A stretch of 40,634 nucleotides of DNA from Saprospiraceae bacterium UBA2329 (GCA_002344975.1 DDUV01000003.1:1-40634); one strand, 5' to 3'; shown: positions 9,041-17,718, counted from the first letter of the stretch. The notes: generated by a model from the letters alone, not told the origin. Numbers and translations: made by a program.

Positions 9041-9066
9041 CTATGAATACATTTGTTTCCTGAAGA

Positions 9067-11070
9067 TTAGTTTTTCACCAATTTCAGCACCTTGCGATCT
9101 GCTCCGGCCTGCGTCAATACCCAATAAACTCCATCAGGCAATTCAATCACAGAAAAAGATGCTTGCATCTGGTTTTCAATGCGTTGTGTCATAACAACTC
9201 TGCCTGTCACATCCATCACCTGCACTTGGCCGGTATATGGCGCACTAAACAGGAGATTCACATCCCCTTTAGATGGGTTCGGGTACAACTTCGTGTCTTC
9301 TGTATTTTCAGACCTCATCGCTGATGATACGTCCGATTCTTCCGAAGTAAAATGAGGCGTCAACAACCCCCAATCCGACCATACCATGTACTCTTCTCCG
9401 GGGCATCTGTACCCTACCCTGTATGTAAGGCAGGTATAGCCGTGCGGGTCATAGCCACCGCCAAGTACATATTGAGTTTTGAAAGTACTGACAGACACAA
9501 ACTGAGAGGGTTCTCCTGGCTCGCATCCATAGTTGATCTCTACCACAAAATAATCTACCCCAGTCACTCGATCCCATGACAAAACCCATGAATCCAATTC
9601 CTGATCAAACCTCACACTTACAATGGGAGCAAGACAAATTCTGCCTAATAAACCACAGTCTATCGGGCCGCATAACTCACAGTCTGCATCACGATTCCCC
9701 ACCACTGCTTCTCCAAGCAGCATTCCTCCATCAACACCGTAACGCTGTTTCCCATAACACACTTTTCCACAAGCAGTTTCTACCGTATGGATTACCGTAT
9801 AATATATTCCCTCCTGCACATCGTTAAGAACGGTGTATGGCCCTGCACCTGTCGTTGTCATCGTATTGACCAGAGTATATGGCCCTCCGTATTCATTGGG
9901 GCTTGCCAAAACCGTCCAGGTATGCGTAACCGGAACGTGAAGCGATGAATAGGTTGGGAAACTATGTACTTGTAAATATGCCGGGCTGCCGGGCTGTCCA
10001 TCGTAACGCAAGCCGAAATCGGCAGAAAAGAATCCGTCACAACATTCTAAAACAAACTCATGCGTCACCTCTGTCCATGGTATGCAAAATGGCGGATTGG
10101 CAATGGCCAGCTTGACTCTGTACTCATAACCCGGCTGAAAATAATAGCCGATATTGGCAAAAGCGTCCGATAAATTGATAACTCCCACCTGTTGGTTTAC
10201 CGTCCAGCCCAAGCCCGAAACCCAATTAAAATTGTTTGGGCTTCCAATAGGGCGCCTCCACAAATCAATGTAGTAGCGGTCTTCGCCCGCTGAGGCTGAG
10301 CCATCTATATACACATCTTCGCCATAACAGAACCGGTCTTTGTGGTTGCCGGCAGCATCTTCAAAATTGAAAGCCGCAACGCCCGCGTAGGGATTGCAGA
10401 TGATTTCGATGGAGACGGCATCGAGAAAGTAGTCCCCATTTTCTTCAGCATTGATTGTTGGGTGTATAAGGGTTGCCCTGAACCAAAGTTGCTGAAAATT
10501 TGCATTGGGGGTAAAATCATGAGTATAAAACACCCAGTTTGGGCTTAAAGAAGCGCTTCCAACAACCTGAGAACCAGGTGGTACCGCAGGAACTACTTCC
10601 GCAGGTGAGCAAAATAAGCCATTCTGATTGGGAAGGCCGTTTGTAAGCGTCCACCGGCCAGTATATGTTCCGGCGCTTCTTCTCGCTTGATGGGCGTATC
10701 TCAAACGATACGTCACTCCTGCCTGAAAGGAAAAATTCAGCGCAACGCCCTCTCCGCGTGTAGTCAGGCTTGGACCGCTTGAACATCCGTAATAATGCTT
10801 TACATAGCCGTGCATGTACCTTTGTCCGGCAGCAGCCGTCACCCCTGGGAAATTCGATTCATTGTCCGGGCTGCCGTGTGTAGAAATCCAGTTTGGGAAA
10901 CATCCTTCAAAAAACGCAAACGGTGGATTCCCGCATTGCGTTTCAAACCCCTCATCAATAACCACCTGCCCTTGCGCCGCAAAAGAGCCGAGACAAACCA
11001 TACTCAGTACAGCTAAAAGGAAGCGCACCTGCCGGCCGATTTGTGTAATAAAAAATGTAACTGTCTTCAT
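9067..11070 (-). CDS. Secreted T9SS cargo protein with N-terminal lectin-like and fibronectin-like domains
   Basis: 667 residues from ATG 11070. A frame extension to 11211 lacks signal character and would overlap the promoter. The signal peptide is FLLAVLSMVCLGSFAAQGQ. The mature N-terminus (VIDEGFETQ...PPFAFF...GCFPNWISTHGSPD) resembles the jelly-roll modules seen in Bacteroidota extracellular proteins. A Cys-rich middle contains YFLDAVSIEI. A fibronectin-III-like segment (SVRFDQELDSWVLSWDRV) lies near residues 480-570. The last 74 residues form a type A T9SS sorting domain: LYPNPSKGD, VQVMDVTGRVV, LPDGVYWVL, KVLKLVKN. The protein should cross the outer membrane through type IX secretion and be attached or released. 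Its ligand is unknown. Confidence 0.9.
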   Translation of the reverse strand: MKTVTFFITQIGRQVRFLLAVLSMVCLGSFAAQGQVVIDEGFETQCGNPPFAFFEGCFPNWISTHGSPDNESNFPGVTAAAGQRYMHGYVKHYYGCSSGPSLTTRGEGVALNFSFQAGVTYRLRYAHQARRSAGTYTGRWTLTNGLPNQNGLFCSPAEVVPAVPPGSQVVGSASLSPNWVFYTHDFTPNANFQQLWFRATLIHPTINAEENGDYFLDAVSIEIICNPYAGVAAFNFEDAAGNHKDRFCYGEDVYIDGSASAGEDRYYIDLWRRPIGSPNNFNWVSGLGWTVNQQVGVINLSDAFANIGYYFQPGYEYRVKLAIANPPFCIPWTEVTHEFVLECCDGFFSADFGLRYDGQPGSPAYLQVHSFPTYSSLHVPVTHTWTVLASPNEYGGPYTLVNTMTTTGAGPYTVLNDVQEGIYYTVIHTVETACGKVCYGKQRYGVDGGMLLGEAVVGNRDADCELCGPIDCGLLGRICLAPIVSVRFDQELDSWVLSWDRVTGVDYFVVEINYGCEPGEPSQFVSVSTFKTQYVLGGGYDPHGYTCLTYRVGYRCPGEEYMVWSDWGLLTPHFTSEESDVSSAMRSENTEDTKLYPNPSKGDVNLLFSAPYTGQVQVMDVTGRVVMTQRIENQMQASFSVIELPDGVYWVLTQAGADRKVLKLVKN

Positions 11071-11112
11071 GACCATCAAATTTATTGAGTGAACGAATAA
11101 TGATTTCGGGCT

Positions 11113-11144
11113 CAAATTTGTGGTCGGAGATTCGCTGGTTACAA
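11113..11144 (-). promoter_or_regulatory. Promoter of the T9SS cargo gene at 9067-11070
   Basis: On the minus strand, ATTG (TTG at 11144-11142), a 21-base spacer, then CAAATTTG at 11120-11113, seven of eight matches to TAnnTTTG. The predicted start of transcription is about 36 bases before ATG 11070. Confidence 0.55.
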
Positions 11145-11285
11145 TAACACTTATTTCAATAAAAACCGGGGCATCTGGCGGTTCGCTGAGCAATTCCGAG
11201 TACAATATCACCTTAAAGGATTGAAATACAATTACTTAAGTCTCAGATATCCGTAACGAAAAATACTTTTTTTTCTATAAACTGG

Positions 11286-12719
11286 TCAATAAGCCATTAT
11301 ATCTTCCGCTTGTGCCATCAACCACTCTTTATCGGCCACCACTCTTTTTTCATGTATTCGCTGTATGATTTTTGCAGCCTTAGCTTTGTTGCCGGGGGGG
11401 CAATTGATAAGTTGTACCAAAAGATTGATAAAGTTGCCTTCCACCTCTCTTCTCATATCAGATAGTAGTTTTTTCGATGCTCTGCTGAGAAACATCTTAT
11501 AGGCATCTACTTTGTATGAGAGAAGATCGGAATTGAGTTTATAAAGCAACTTGAGCTCCAGCCGCCGGCAATGTGTAAGATAAAGGGCGTCGCTGAAGAT
11601 CGCGGGCAACACATCCAATGCCTCCTCGAACTGCCCCATAGAAAACAAACATTCGGCTTTATTCAAGCGGTAATATGCTTCTTTTTCATCCTCATCAAAC
11701 AGCAAATCTTTGTAATCCTCCACAAAACTCAAAGCCCACCCTGTATTGCCTACCTTTATCGCTGTTTTTGCAATGCTGAGGTAAGCGCTCGGCGACAGCT
11801 TTCCATCCAGCAAAATATATCCTTTCGCAATGTTGTCTTTTTGAATGTCGTGTAGTACAGACAAAAAAGAATCATCTTCCATCTGTATCAGAAAAGCACA
11901 TAAGTTTCTGAGGTAGGCATAAAAATTCTGAAGTACCTGAGGAGCAATTTTATTTTCATTACACTGAATCAGCGCATGAATTTCATGGAATACTATGGCT
12001 GAGGGCTTATCCTGAATAAGCTGCTCGTTTATTTTCAAAGCTACCCTGAGCAATACATTTTCTTGTAAGGCTTCTTCGGAAATCAGGCTAAAGTAAGGTA
12101 TCCTGGATGACCTTGGGGTCTCAACTCTTGTCACTTTTTGTTGCAACAACAATAAATTTACCATTTCTACTCTGCATGCTAAATAATAAGTATCAAGGCT
12201 GGACATCGCGGGCAGTATCTGGAGATCTCCTTTGAGCTTGTTTTCCTGACTGGCCATGTCATACCTTTCGTAAGCCAGTCTAAAGCGATCATAATACCAA
12301 TCCAGAGATTCAATGGGGCTATCATTCAATATTTTTTCTGCTTTTTCCAGGCCGGCAGCATAACGCGCCCATAAACCTCTTCTTCTCAGTATAAACGCCC
12401 AATCCATTGCATCGTCAAACGAATCCACCTTCCTTTCGTTCTGCCGCACAATCAGGAATTGACGTGCATAAGCACTCAACTCGCTCATTAGTTTATCTAA
12501 TTTCCCCTGAACAAAAGGCGTTTCCGGGAAAACGCGTTCGTACAACGTATTCTGTTCCGGCGACTCTTTTAATCCTCGAATGATCTCCTTCAACAAAACC
12601 CGACTCTTATCTTGATTTGATCCCTTTGTATAGTATGGAGATTGTAAAAACAAATCGAAAGCAGCAGCCTCTTCATCACTAAACGTTGACAACAATGAAA
12701 AAACGAATCCACGCTTCAT
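11286..12719 (-). CDS. Helical-repeat protein of unknown function
   Basis: 477 residues from ATG 12719; a TTG two codons upstream is possible but less likely. There is no signal peptide or membrane segment. The N-terminus (FVFSLLSTFSDEEAAAFDLFLQSPYY) is followed by all-helical, TPR-like sequence to the end (for example YYRLNKAECLFSMGQFEEAL near residues 350-375). The opening pattern, a short helix, a phrase like 'FL.SPYY' and a later 'YERVFP', recalls a family I remember as expanded in Saprospiria-like genomes, with no assigned function. This is memory, not a search. It is divergent from the T9SS gene at 12879, with only about 160 bases between the starts. A role as a scaffold or regulator is speculation. 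Confidence 0.8.
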   Translation of the reverse strand: MKRGFVFSLLSTFSDEEAAAFDLFLQSPYYTKGSNQDKSRVLLKEIIRGLKESPEQNTLYERVFPETPFVQGKLDKLMSELSAYARQFLIVRQNERKVDSFDDAMDWAFILRRRGLWARYAAGLEKAEKILNDSPIESLDWYYDRFRLAYERYDMASQENKLKGDLQILPAMSSLDTYYLACRVEMVNLLLLQQKVTRVETPRSSRIPYFSLISEEALQENVLLRVALKINEQLIQDKPSAIVFHEIHALIQCNENKIAPQVLQNFYAYLRNLCAFLIQMEDDSFLSVLHDIQKDNIAKGYILLDGKLSPSAYLSIAKTAIKVGNTGWALSFVEDYKDLLFDEDEKEAYYRLNKAECLFSMGQFEEALDVLPAIFSDALYLTHCRRLELKLLYKLNSDLLSYKVDAYKMFLSRASKKLLSDMRREVEGNFINLLVQLINCPPGNKAKAAKIIQRIHEKRVVADKEWLMAQAEDIMAY

Positions 12720-12765
12720 AGTCAAATTGCCGTAATGCTTGCGGAATTTTTTTGTAAATGTGTTA

Positions 12766-12797
12766 TTGTTTTATGTACTTCTGTACTTGCATCTTTG
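12766..12797 (+). promoter_or_regulatory. Promoter of the T9SS cargo gene at 12879
   Basis: TTG at 12766-12768, a 21-base spacer and CATCTTTG at 12790-12797, seven of eight matches to TAnnTTTG. Transcription would start near 12804, about 75 bases before the ATG at 12879. This argues against the longer in-frame start at 12735. Confidence 0.55.
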
Positions 12798-12878
12798 CAT
12801 CGAGAACGATACTATAATTCAATATTTGACGCACTAATATTACAGCAACACGATTTTTCACTTTTTCAAAACAACGAC

Positions 12879-13865
12879 ATGAATACTAAGAAAGCACTCT
12901 GTTTTCTATTGCCTTTTTTGATGCTTATAGCGTCAAAATCGTTCGGATACTATTCAACAAAAAGTACGCAATACTACATAAACCCCACTTATCTGCAAAA
13001 TGAAATTGACAATATGACCGGAGTGGCCTGTCCATTGGTGTTTGACATTGTTTTCTTTAATGATGGAGAGAACCGCCCTGGCACGCCAATTGTACCGGTT
13101 GCTCCTGAATGCCCGCTTAGATCAACCATTCCCGGAGGTCAGTCGGTTGGAGTACCGATTCCAACAGTAGAAGGAGGATTGCCTGTTTCTGTTTGGCTCG
13201 AAGTATTTGATCCTGCTACGGGTATTATGCTTTTGATGAAAGTCACGGTGACCCCAGATGGTTGCAGCGGCATCATACACATTGAACAATTATACACCAC
13301 ACATCCGTGGGATTACAGCACAGACTCTGATAATGTATCTTTCACGCCCTTAGTCGGTGAAAATCCATTATCGGCGCTTACCCTCGGATTTGGCACCTAT
13401 ATCGGCACCGGCCATTTGATCGCCAATATAGCAGCAGACTACATGTTAAATGTTTATTACTGCATACCCCGTGGGGCTTCTTCAGGTGGTAGTCGTAAGA
13501 TCGAGTCTAATCCTACTGCATCTCCGTCCTTACGCCAATTGCCCATAAATGCTTTAACTTTGTCTGTAATCACCCAGAAAGATCAATCGAAAAATAATGC
13601 GAGGGATGTTCTCAATTTCAGTGCTATTATTAACAATCCTGTGAGAGATATGCTTCAGATTCGCTTGACACATCTTCATCAAATAAATCAACCTATCGAA
13701 GCATCTCTTTGGTCTATGCAAGGGCAGCAATTACCCGAACGTTATATAATGGCGCCTCACGAAAGTCAACTCGACATCTTAACATATCACTTATCACCAG
13801 GCCTATACATATTGAGATTGACAACCGATACGCAAACGAGCACTCATGTCTTCGTAAAGATATAA
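12879..13865 (+). CDS. Secreted T9SS cargo protein of unknown function
   Basis: 328 residues from ATG 12879, chosen because it begins a clear signal peptide (ALCFLLPFLMLIASKSFG, cleavage near residue 22-25) and follows a good promoter. The mature domain of about 200 residues has beta-type sequence with YYSTKSTQYYINPTYL at its start and a few Cys residues. No enzyme motif was recognised. The C-terminal 85 or so residues form a T9SS type A sorting domain, somewhat divergent: FSAIINNPVRDMLQIRL, ASLWSMQGQQL, LSPGLYILRLTTD, HVFVKI. The divergent neighbour is the helical protein gene. A run of three hairpins follows the stop. Confidence 0.85.
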   Translation: MNTKKALCFLLPFLMLIASKSFGYYSTKSTQYYINPTYLQNEIDNMTGVACPLVFDIVFFNDGENRPGTPIVPVAPECPLRSTIPGGQSVGVPIPTVEGGLPVSVWLEVFDPATGIMLLMKVTVTPDGCSGIIHIEQLYTTHPWDYSTDSDNVSFTPLVGENPLSALTLGFGTYIGTGHLIANIAADYMLNVYYCIPRGASSGGSRKIESNPTASPSLRQLPINALTLSVITQKDQSKNNARDVLNFSAIINNPVRDMLQIRLTHLHQINQPIEASLWSMQGQQLPERYIMAPHESQLDILTYHLSPGLYILRLTTDTQTSTHVFVKI

Positions 13866-13965
13866 ACATCATACTTTTAAGTGATTGAGCCAAATGAATC
13901 AATGCTATTTTTATCGCTCTATATAGACAACCAGCATATTAAATCAGCTCATTTATACTCGATAG

Positions 13966-14003
13966 CCAGTGGTTTGCGAATTTTAGTTTTTGCAAACCAC
14001 TGG
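13966..14003. repeat. Inverted repeat 1 of a hairpin pair downstream of the T9SS cargo gene
   Basis: CCAGTGGTTTGC (13966-13977) and its exact reverse complement (13992-14003) with a 14-base loop. Several weaker outer pairs extend it to about 17. There is no U-tract typical of a terminator. Confidence 0.8.
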
Positions 14004-14014
14004 TTATTAGTTAT

Positions 14015-14062
14015 CCCGATGAAAAATGGTTTATATTTTTTCGCAAACCATTTTTCATCGGG
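14015..14062. repeat. Inverted repeat 2, perfect 18-base arms
   Basis: CCCGATGAAAAATGGTTT (14015-14032) and its exact reverse complement (14045-14062) with a 12-base loop. The right arm shares GCAAACCA with the right side of the preceding hairpin. It lies 11 bases after that hairpin. Confidence 0.85.
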
Positions 14063-14079
14063 TATACTTAGGAGTAAAG

Positions 14080-14111
14080 AAAAAGGCCAATAGAAAACTG
14101 TTGGCCTTTTT
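14080..14111. terminator. Bidirectional terminator between convergent genes
   Basis: AAAAAGGCCAA (14080-14090) pairs perfectly with TTGGCCTTTTT (14101-14111) around a 10-base loop, with A- and T-runs suited to both directions. It sits between the plus-strand T9SS gene and the minus-strand DUF2141 gene. The rest of 13866-14211 contains no gene. Confidence 0.85.
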
Positions 14112-14211
14112 CGTTTGTCCCCCATTGTGAAAGTCCCTCGTCATCCAAGCAGCACTTCCTATCCGCGCAGGCGGCTATAATTTCTGTTCCTGGCGCAACT
14201 GACCGGAAGCG

Positions 14212-14664
14212 CTAATACTCCTTCCAATACCCCAACTTCACCGAAATGCGACGCCCGCCGGCAGGCAAGTCAAAAGCAGCCTCTTCAAATCCCGGACTAC
14301 TCCATTTGGCCACTGCGCCATTAGAAAAAGTGTACGGCTCCGTTGGTACGCCCAGCATGTTGGTATCCAATTTGCCATTACCGTTCGTGTCATGAAACAC
14401 CGCCACAGCATATCGCCCCGGCGCGAGGCCGGCAATGACTATCTCCGCGCTGCCTACACCATTCACCGCTACCTCCTTGCCCGTAAACGCAAATTTCGTT
14501 TTCGGAAAAGAGGTCGCATCCTTATACACCCCCACATGAATACGCCCTTTCGCCACGGCTATGTTTTCCACCAATACCGTCAAGGTACTCGTTTGGGCCA
14601 CACTACTCACCGCAGAGACCGCCATAAGTACTCCCGCCATGATGATCAACTTTGATTTCTGCAT
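14212..14664 (-). CDS. DUF2141 family secreted protein
   Basis: 150 residues from ATG 14664; starts at 14682 and 14697 are also in frame but would precede the signal peptide with unneeded residues. The signal peptide is LIIMAGVLMAVSAVSSVAQ. The mature domain matches DUF2141 (PF09912): strands LTVLVENI and GRIHVGVYKDATSFP, then AVAVFHDTNGNGKLDTNML with its calcium-loop-like Asp/Asn pattern, GVPTEPYTFSN and a C-terminal strand RISVKLGY. Length is normal for the family, whose members are extracytoplasmic and of unknown function. It is separated from rplQ by that operon's terminator and must have its own promoter, but none was clear. Confidence 0.9.
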   Translation of the reverse strand: MQKSKLIIMAGVLMAVSAVSSVAQTSTLTVLVENIAVAKGRIHVGVYKDATSFPKTKFAFTGKEVAVNGVGSAEIVIAGLAPGRYAVAVFHDTNGNGKLDTNMLGVPTEPYTFSNGAVAKWSSPGFEEAAFDLPAGGRRISVKLGYWKEY

Positions 14665-14727
14665 TGTCGTGTTTTTTGGCATAGCGACAACCGGCAACGC
14701 GAAAGGTTCAGTGTTTTCTAAAAAAAC

Positions 14728-14763
14728 GAAGGCCGCTCAGAACTTACATTCCGAGCGGCCTTC
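14728..14763 (-). terminator. Terminator at the end of the ribosomal supercluster
   Basis: Minus-strand GAAGGCCGCTC (14763-14753) pairs with GAGCGGCCTTC (14738-14728). Four more inner pairs give a 15-pair stem with a six-base loop, followed by GTTTTTTT. It lies 24 bases past the rplQ stop. Confidence 0.92.
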
Positions 14764-14787
14764 ATCTTATTTCAAACTTCGAGAGAA

Positions 14788-15387
14788 TTACTTCTGCTCT
14801 TCGTTGTTTTCTTCTGTTGCAGCAGCATCCGTAGCTTCAGCCACTTCATCACCAGCCGTTTCTACCACTTCAACTGCATTCTCTACCACTTCAGCGACAG
14901 GCGCGGTGATCGTTTCCACCACAGTATCAGCCACAGCAGCTTTACCTGCACCGCCTTTACCGCCACGACGACTGCGCTTCTTGCCTCCTTCTTTCTGTGC
15001 AGCAGAATCCTTACCCGCAGAGTAAATTTCGTTGAAATCTACCAATTCGATCATTGCCATTTCCGCGGCGTCTCCTTTGCGGAAACCAGTGTGCAATACA
15101 CGAACATAGCCACCCGGGCGGTCGCCCACTTTCGCAGCAATCGGGCCAAACATTTCCTGAACAGCTTCCTTATTTTGGAGGTAACTGAACACCGTGCGGC
15201 GAGAGTGAGTCGTGTTGTCGCGAGACTTCGTCACCAAAGGCTCGATGAATATCCGCAATGCCTTGGCTTTGGCCAATGTGGTAGTGATGCGCTTGTGCGT
15301 AATCAAAGCGATGGCAAGATTGCGCAGCAATGCTGAACGGTGGGCCTTGGTACGGCCGAGGTGATTATCCTTCTTCCCGTGTCTCAT
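14788..15387 (-). CDS. rplQ: 50S ribosomal protein L17 with a long C-terminal tail
   Basis: 199 residues. Residues 1-122 are the complete L17 domain (MRHGKKDNHLGRTKAHRSAL, ITTTLAKAKALR, RPGGYVRVLHTGFRKGDAAEM), which binds 23S rRNA near the tunnel exit. A 75-residue extension follows: a basic Gly/Lys/Arg patch (KKRSRRGGKGGAGK, about 136-149), then a low-complexity acidic Ala/Val/Glu tail ending EENNEEQK. Extended L17 proteins are common in Bacteroidota, and no function is assigned to the tail. Last gene of the supercluster, 147 bases after rpoA and just before the strong terminator. Confidence 0.97.
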   Translation of the reverse strand: MRHGKKDNHLGRTKAHRSALLRNLAIALITHKRITTTLAKAKALRIFIEPLVTKSRDNTTHSRRTVFSYLQNKEAVQEMFGPIAAKVGDRPGGYVRVLHTGFRKGDAAEMAMIELVDFNEIYSAGKDSAAQKEGGKKRSRRGGKGGAGKAAVADTVVETITAPVAEVVENAVEVVETAGDEVAEATDAAATEENNEEQK

Positions 15388-15534
15388 GATTAAATAAGTT
15401 TTTACTTCGCAACACGTTTCAGCAGCTTGTAATGGAGATTGGCGCGCCGTCTGCTTACTCTGTTATTGCTGGATTAACCATAGGGTGAGAACGTTGCCAA
15501 TATAGCCCGTCACCCCGACTCTTATCCTGATCTG

Positions 15535-16533
15535 TTACTCCTCCTCCAACTTGTACTTAGACAAGTCCATACCAAAGGTCAAGCCTTTGTCTTGGAGCAA
15601 TTCTTCAATTTCTACGAGAGATTTTTTACCAAAATTGCGGAACTTGAGCAATTCATGCGTATCAAATCGCACCAATTCAGCCAGCGTATTGATTTTGGCG
15701 GCTTTCAGGCAGTTGTATGCCCGCACAGACAAGTCGAGGTCTTCCAGAGAAGTCTTCAACAACTTGCGCATGTGCAGTATGTGCTCATCCACCACATTTT
15801 CTTCGCCGCGAGCCGGATCGTCAAAAGTGATGTGCTCATCGGTGATCAGCATCAGGTGCTGAATCATAATTTTGGAAGCCTCTTTAATGGCATCTTCCGG
15901 GTGAATGGTACCATCGGTTTTTACTTCAATGGTCAGTTTTTCATAGTCTGTGCGCTGACCTACGCGCGTATTTTCCACGCGATAAGCCACATTGCGTATA
16001 GGCGTATAGATAGCATCCACAGGAATCACTCCAATGGGCGCATCTTTCGGCAGGTTATCATCCGCAGGCACATAGCCACGACCTTTTGAAACCGTGAGTT
16101 CGACTTCTAAATTTACAAATGGCTCCATATTGCAGATAACCAAGTCCGGGTTCATCACCTTGAATACGTTGGTATGCTCCTCAATATCTCCGGCCACGAA
16201 CTGCTCTTTACCAGTGATGGTGAGATAAACCTTTTCCGTTGAACTGTCATCTCCCTGAAGAAGATGCTTCAGGCGCACTTGCTTGAGATTGAGCACAATA
16301 TCAACCAAATCCTCCACTACTCCACGGATGGTGGCGAACTCGTGATCTACTCCTGCAATACGAACAGCAGAAATAGCGTAACCTTCCAAAGAAGAAAGCA
16401 ACACCCTGCGCAGTGAGTTGCCGACGGTTTGACCGAAACCCGGTTCGAGGGGCTTAAACTCAAAAAGCCCTTCAAAATCATTTGCTTTCTGCATAACGAT
16501 TTTGTCAGGTTTCTGAAAATTGAGTATGCTCAT
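15535..16533 (-). CDS. rpoA: RNA polymerase alpha subunit
   Basis: 332 residues, normal length. The N-terminal domain for dimerisation and beta/beta' assembly shows LEPGFGQTVGNSLRRVLLSS and the AVRIAGVDHEFATI segment near residues 30-70. The C-terminal helical DNA- and activator-binding domain is near 255-325, with LDLSVRAYNCLKAAKI, TLAELVRF and FGKKSLVEIEELL. It follows rpsD in the usual alpha-operon order, after a 111-base spacer that holds a hairpin. Confidence 0.98.
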   Translation of the reverse strand: MSILNFQKPDKIVMQKANDFEGLFEFKPLEPGFGQTVGNSLRRVLLSSLEGYAISAVRIAGVDHEFATIRGVVEDLVDIVLNLKQVRLKHLLQGDDSSTEKVYLTITGKEQFVAGDIEEHTNVFKVMNPDLVICNMEPFVNLEVELTVSKGRGYVPADDNLPKDAPIGVIPVDAIYTPIRNVAYRVENTRVGQRTDYEKLTIEVKTDGTIHPEDAIKEASKIMIQHLMLITDEHITFDDPARGEENVVDEHILHMRKLLKTSLEDLDLSVRAYNCLKAAKINTLAELVRFDTHELLKFRNFGKKSLVEIEELLQDKGLTFGMDLSKYKLEEE

Positions 16534-16607
16534 ATGTTAAGTGGTATCCGTGAATTTGATCAGAAAACAACAATAAGCGAAAGTTGCTGCAACCGGTATA
16601 AACAAAT

Positions 16608-16635
16608 CGCAAAGCCGGCTTTCACCGGCTGTGCG
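16608..16635 (-). other. Hairpin in the rpsD-rpoA spacer
   Basis: AGCCGG/CCGGCT (16613-16618 and 16625-16630) with a 6-base loop, extended by CGCA/TGCG outside one mismatch. It begins about 10 bases after the rpsD stop. With no real U-tract downstream, partial attenuation or RNA processing before rpoA is more likely than full termination. Confidence 0.6.
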
Positions 16636-16644
16636 AAGTACTTC

Positions 16645-17256
16645 TTACTTAGAGTACAATTCGACGATCAACTGCACGTTGATGTTTTCCGGAATTTGGT
16701 CGCGCTCCGGGTAGGCCACAAAAACACCCTCCATTTTGTCGGGGTTGAACTGCAACCAAGGATATTTGCGCGCTTCTTTCTTATTGCCCAAGCTGGAAGA
16801 TATAGCATCCATGTGCTGAGACTTGCCGCGAACAGCAATTACATCCCCCGGACGAAGGTGAAAAGAAGGTATGTTGGTTAAAATTCCATTGACCACAATG
16901 TGTTTGTGCGAAACTAACTGACGAGCAGCTCGTCGAGTAGGAGCAAAACCCATGCGATAAACAGTATTATCTAAACGAGATTCCAGCATTTGGAGCAATA
17001 CGTCACCCGTTACGCCCTTTTTGCGAGAAGCCTTTTCAAAGGTACTACGGAACTGACGCTCCAGCAGTCCATAGGTATATTTGGCCTTTTGCTTCTCCAT
17101 CAATTGGAGCGCATAGTCAGACCTTTGCTTGCGACGACGAGAATTGCCGTGCTGGCCGGGAGGATATTTGCGCTTCTCGAATGAGCGGTCATAACCGAAT
17201 ATTGCCTCACCGAACGTTCTGGCTTTTTTTGTAGCCGGACCAGTATATCTTGCCAT
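16645..17256 (-). CDS. rpsD: 30S ribosomal protein S4, zinc-free form
   Basis: 203 residues. Primary 16S rRNA binder and, in other bacteria, a translational regulator. The N-terminus (MARYTGPATKKARTF, YDRSFEKRKYPPGQHG) lacks the Cys cluster that binds zinc in some S4 proteins. The S4 RNA-binding domain is present from about residue 90 (LESRLDNTVYRMGFAPTRRA, LVSHKHIVVNG, VIAVRGKS). It follows rpsK by 30 bases. Confidence 0.98.
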   Translation of the reverse strand: MARYTGPATKKARTFGEAIFGYDRSFEKRKYPPGQHGNSRRRKQRSDYALQLMEKQKAKYTYGLLERQFRSTFEKASRKKGVTGDVLLQMLESRLDNTVYRMGFAPTRRAARQLVSHKHIVVNGILTNIPSFHLRPGDVIAVRGKSQHMDAISSSLGNKKEARKYPWLQFNPDKMEGVFVAYPERDQIPENINVQLIVELYSK

Positions 17257-17286
17257 TGGAAATAATACTTTGCTTGCTCTGAATAA

Positions 17287-17676
17287 TTAAACTCTTCTGC
17301 GCTTAGGCGGACGACAGCCATTGTGCGGCATCGGCGTAAGGTCTTGAATACGAGTCACTTTAATACCCGCTGCATCAATTGCACGAACCGCGGCTTCTCT
17401 GCCGGAACCGGGGCCTTTCACAAATACCTCGGCGGTACGCAAACCAGCCTCATGTGCTGTTTTAGCGGCATCCGAAGCAGCAACCTGAGCGGCATAAGGC
17501 GTATTTTTCTTAGACCCTCTGAAACCAGCCTTGCCGGCAGAAGCCCAAGATATTACCTGACCACTCTTGTTGGTGATAGACACGATGATGTTGTTAAAGC
17601 TCGCCTGTACGAAAGCCATGCCTTCCGGTTCTACTTTAACTTTTCTCTTTTTTACTTTTTTCGTCGCCTTAGCCAT
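17287..17676 (-). CDS. rpsK: 30S ribosomal protein S11
   Basis: 129 residues, the usual length, with a Lys-rich N-terminus (AKATKKVKKRKVKVEPEG). Conserved motifs are ASFNNIIVSITNKSGQVI, GFRGSKKNTPYAAQVAA and the C-terminal IRVTRIQD-type strand with PMPHNGCRPPKRRRV. S11 forms part of the platform near the mRNA exit. It lies 42 bases after rpsM in alpha-operon order. Confidence 0.98.
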   Translation of the reverse strand: MAKATKKVKKRKVKVEPEGMAFVQASFNNIIVSITNKSGQVISWASAGKAGFRGSKKNTPYAAQVAASDAAKTAHEAGLRTAEVFVKGPGSGREAAVRAIDAAGIKVTRIQDLTPMPHNGCRPPKRRRV

Positions 17677-17718
17677 CGCTTCGACCTAAGTTTTAGAAAA
17701 TGAAGGAATGCAAACCGA

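Noticed and set aside
13881..14093. 70-codon plus-strand frame after the T9SS gene
   Set aside because: It is made of the hairpin repeats and ends inside the bidirectional terminator.
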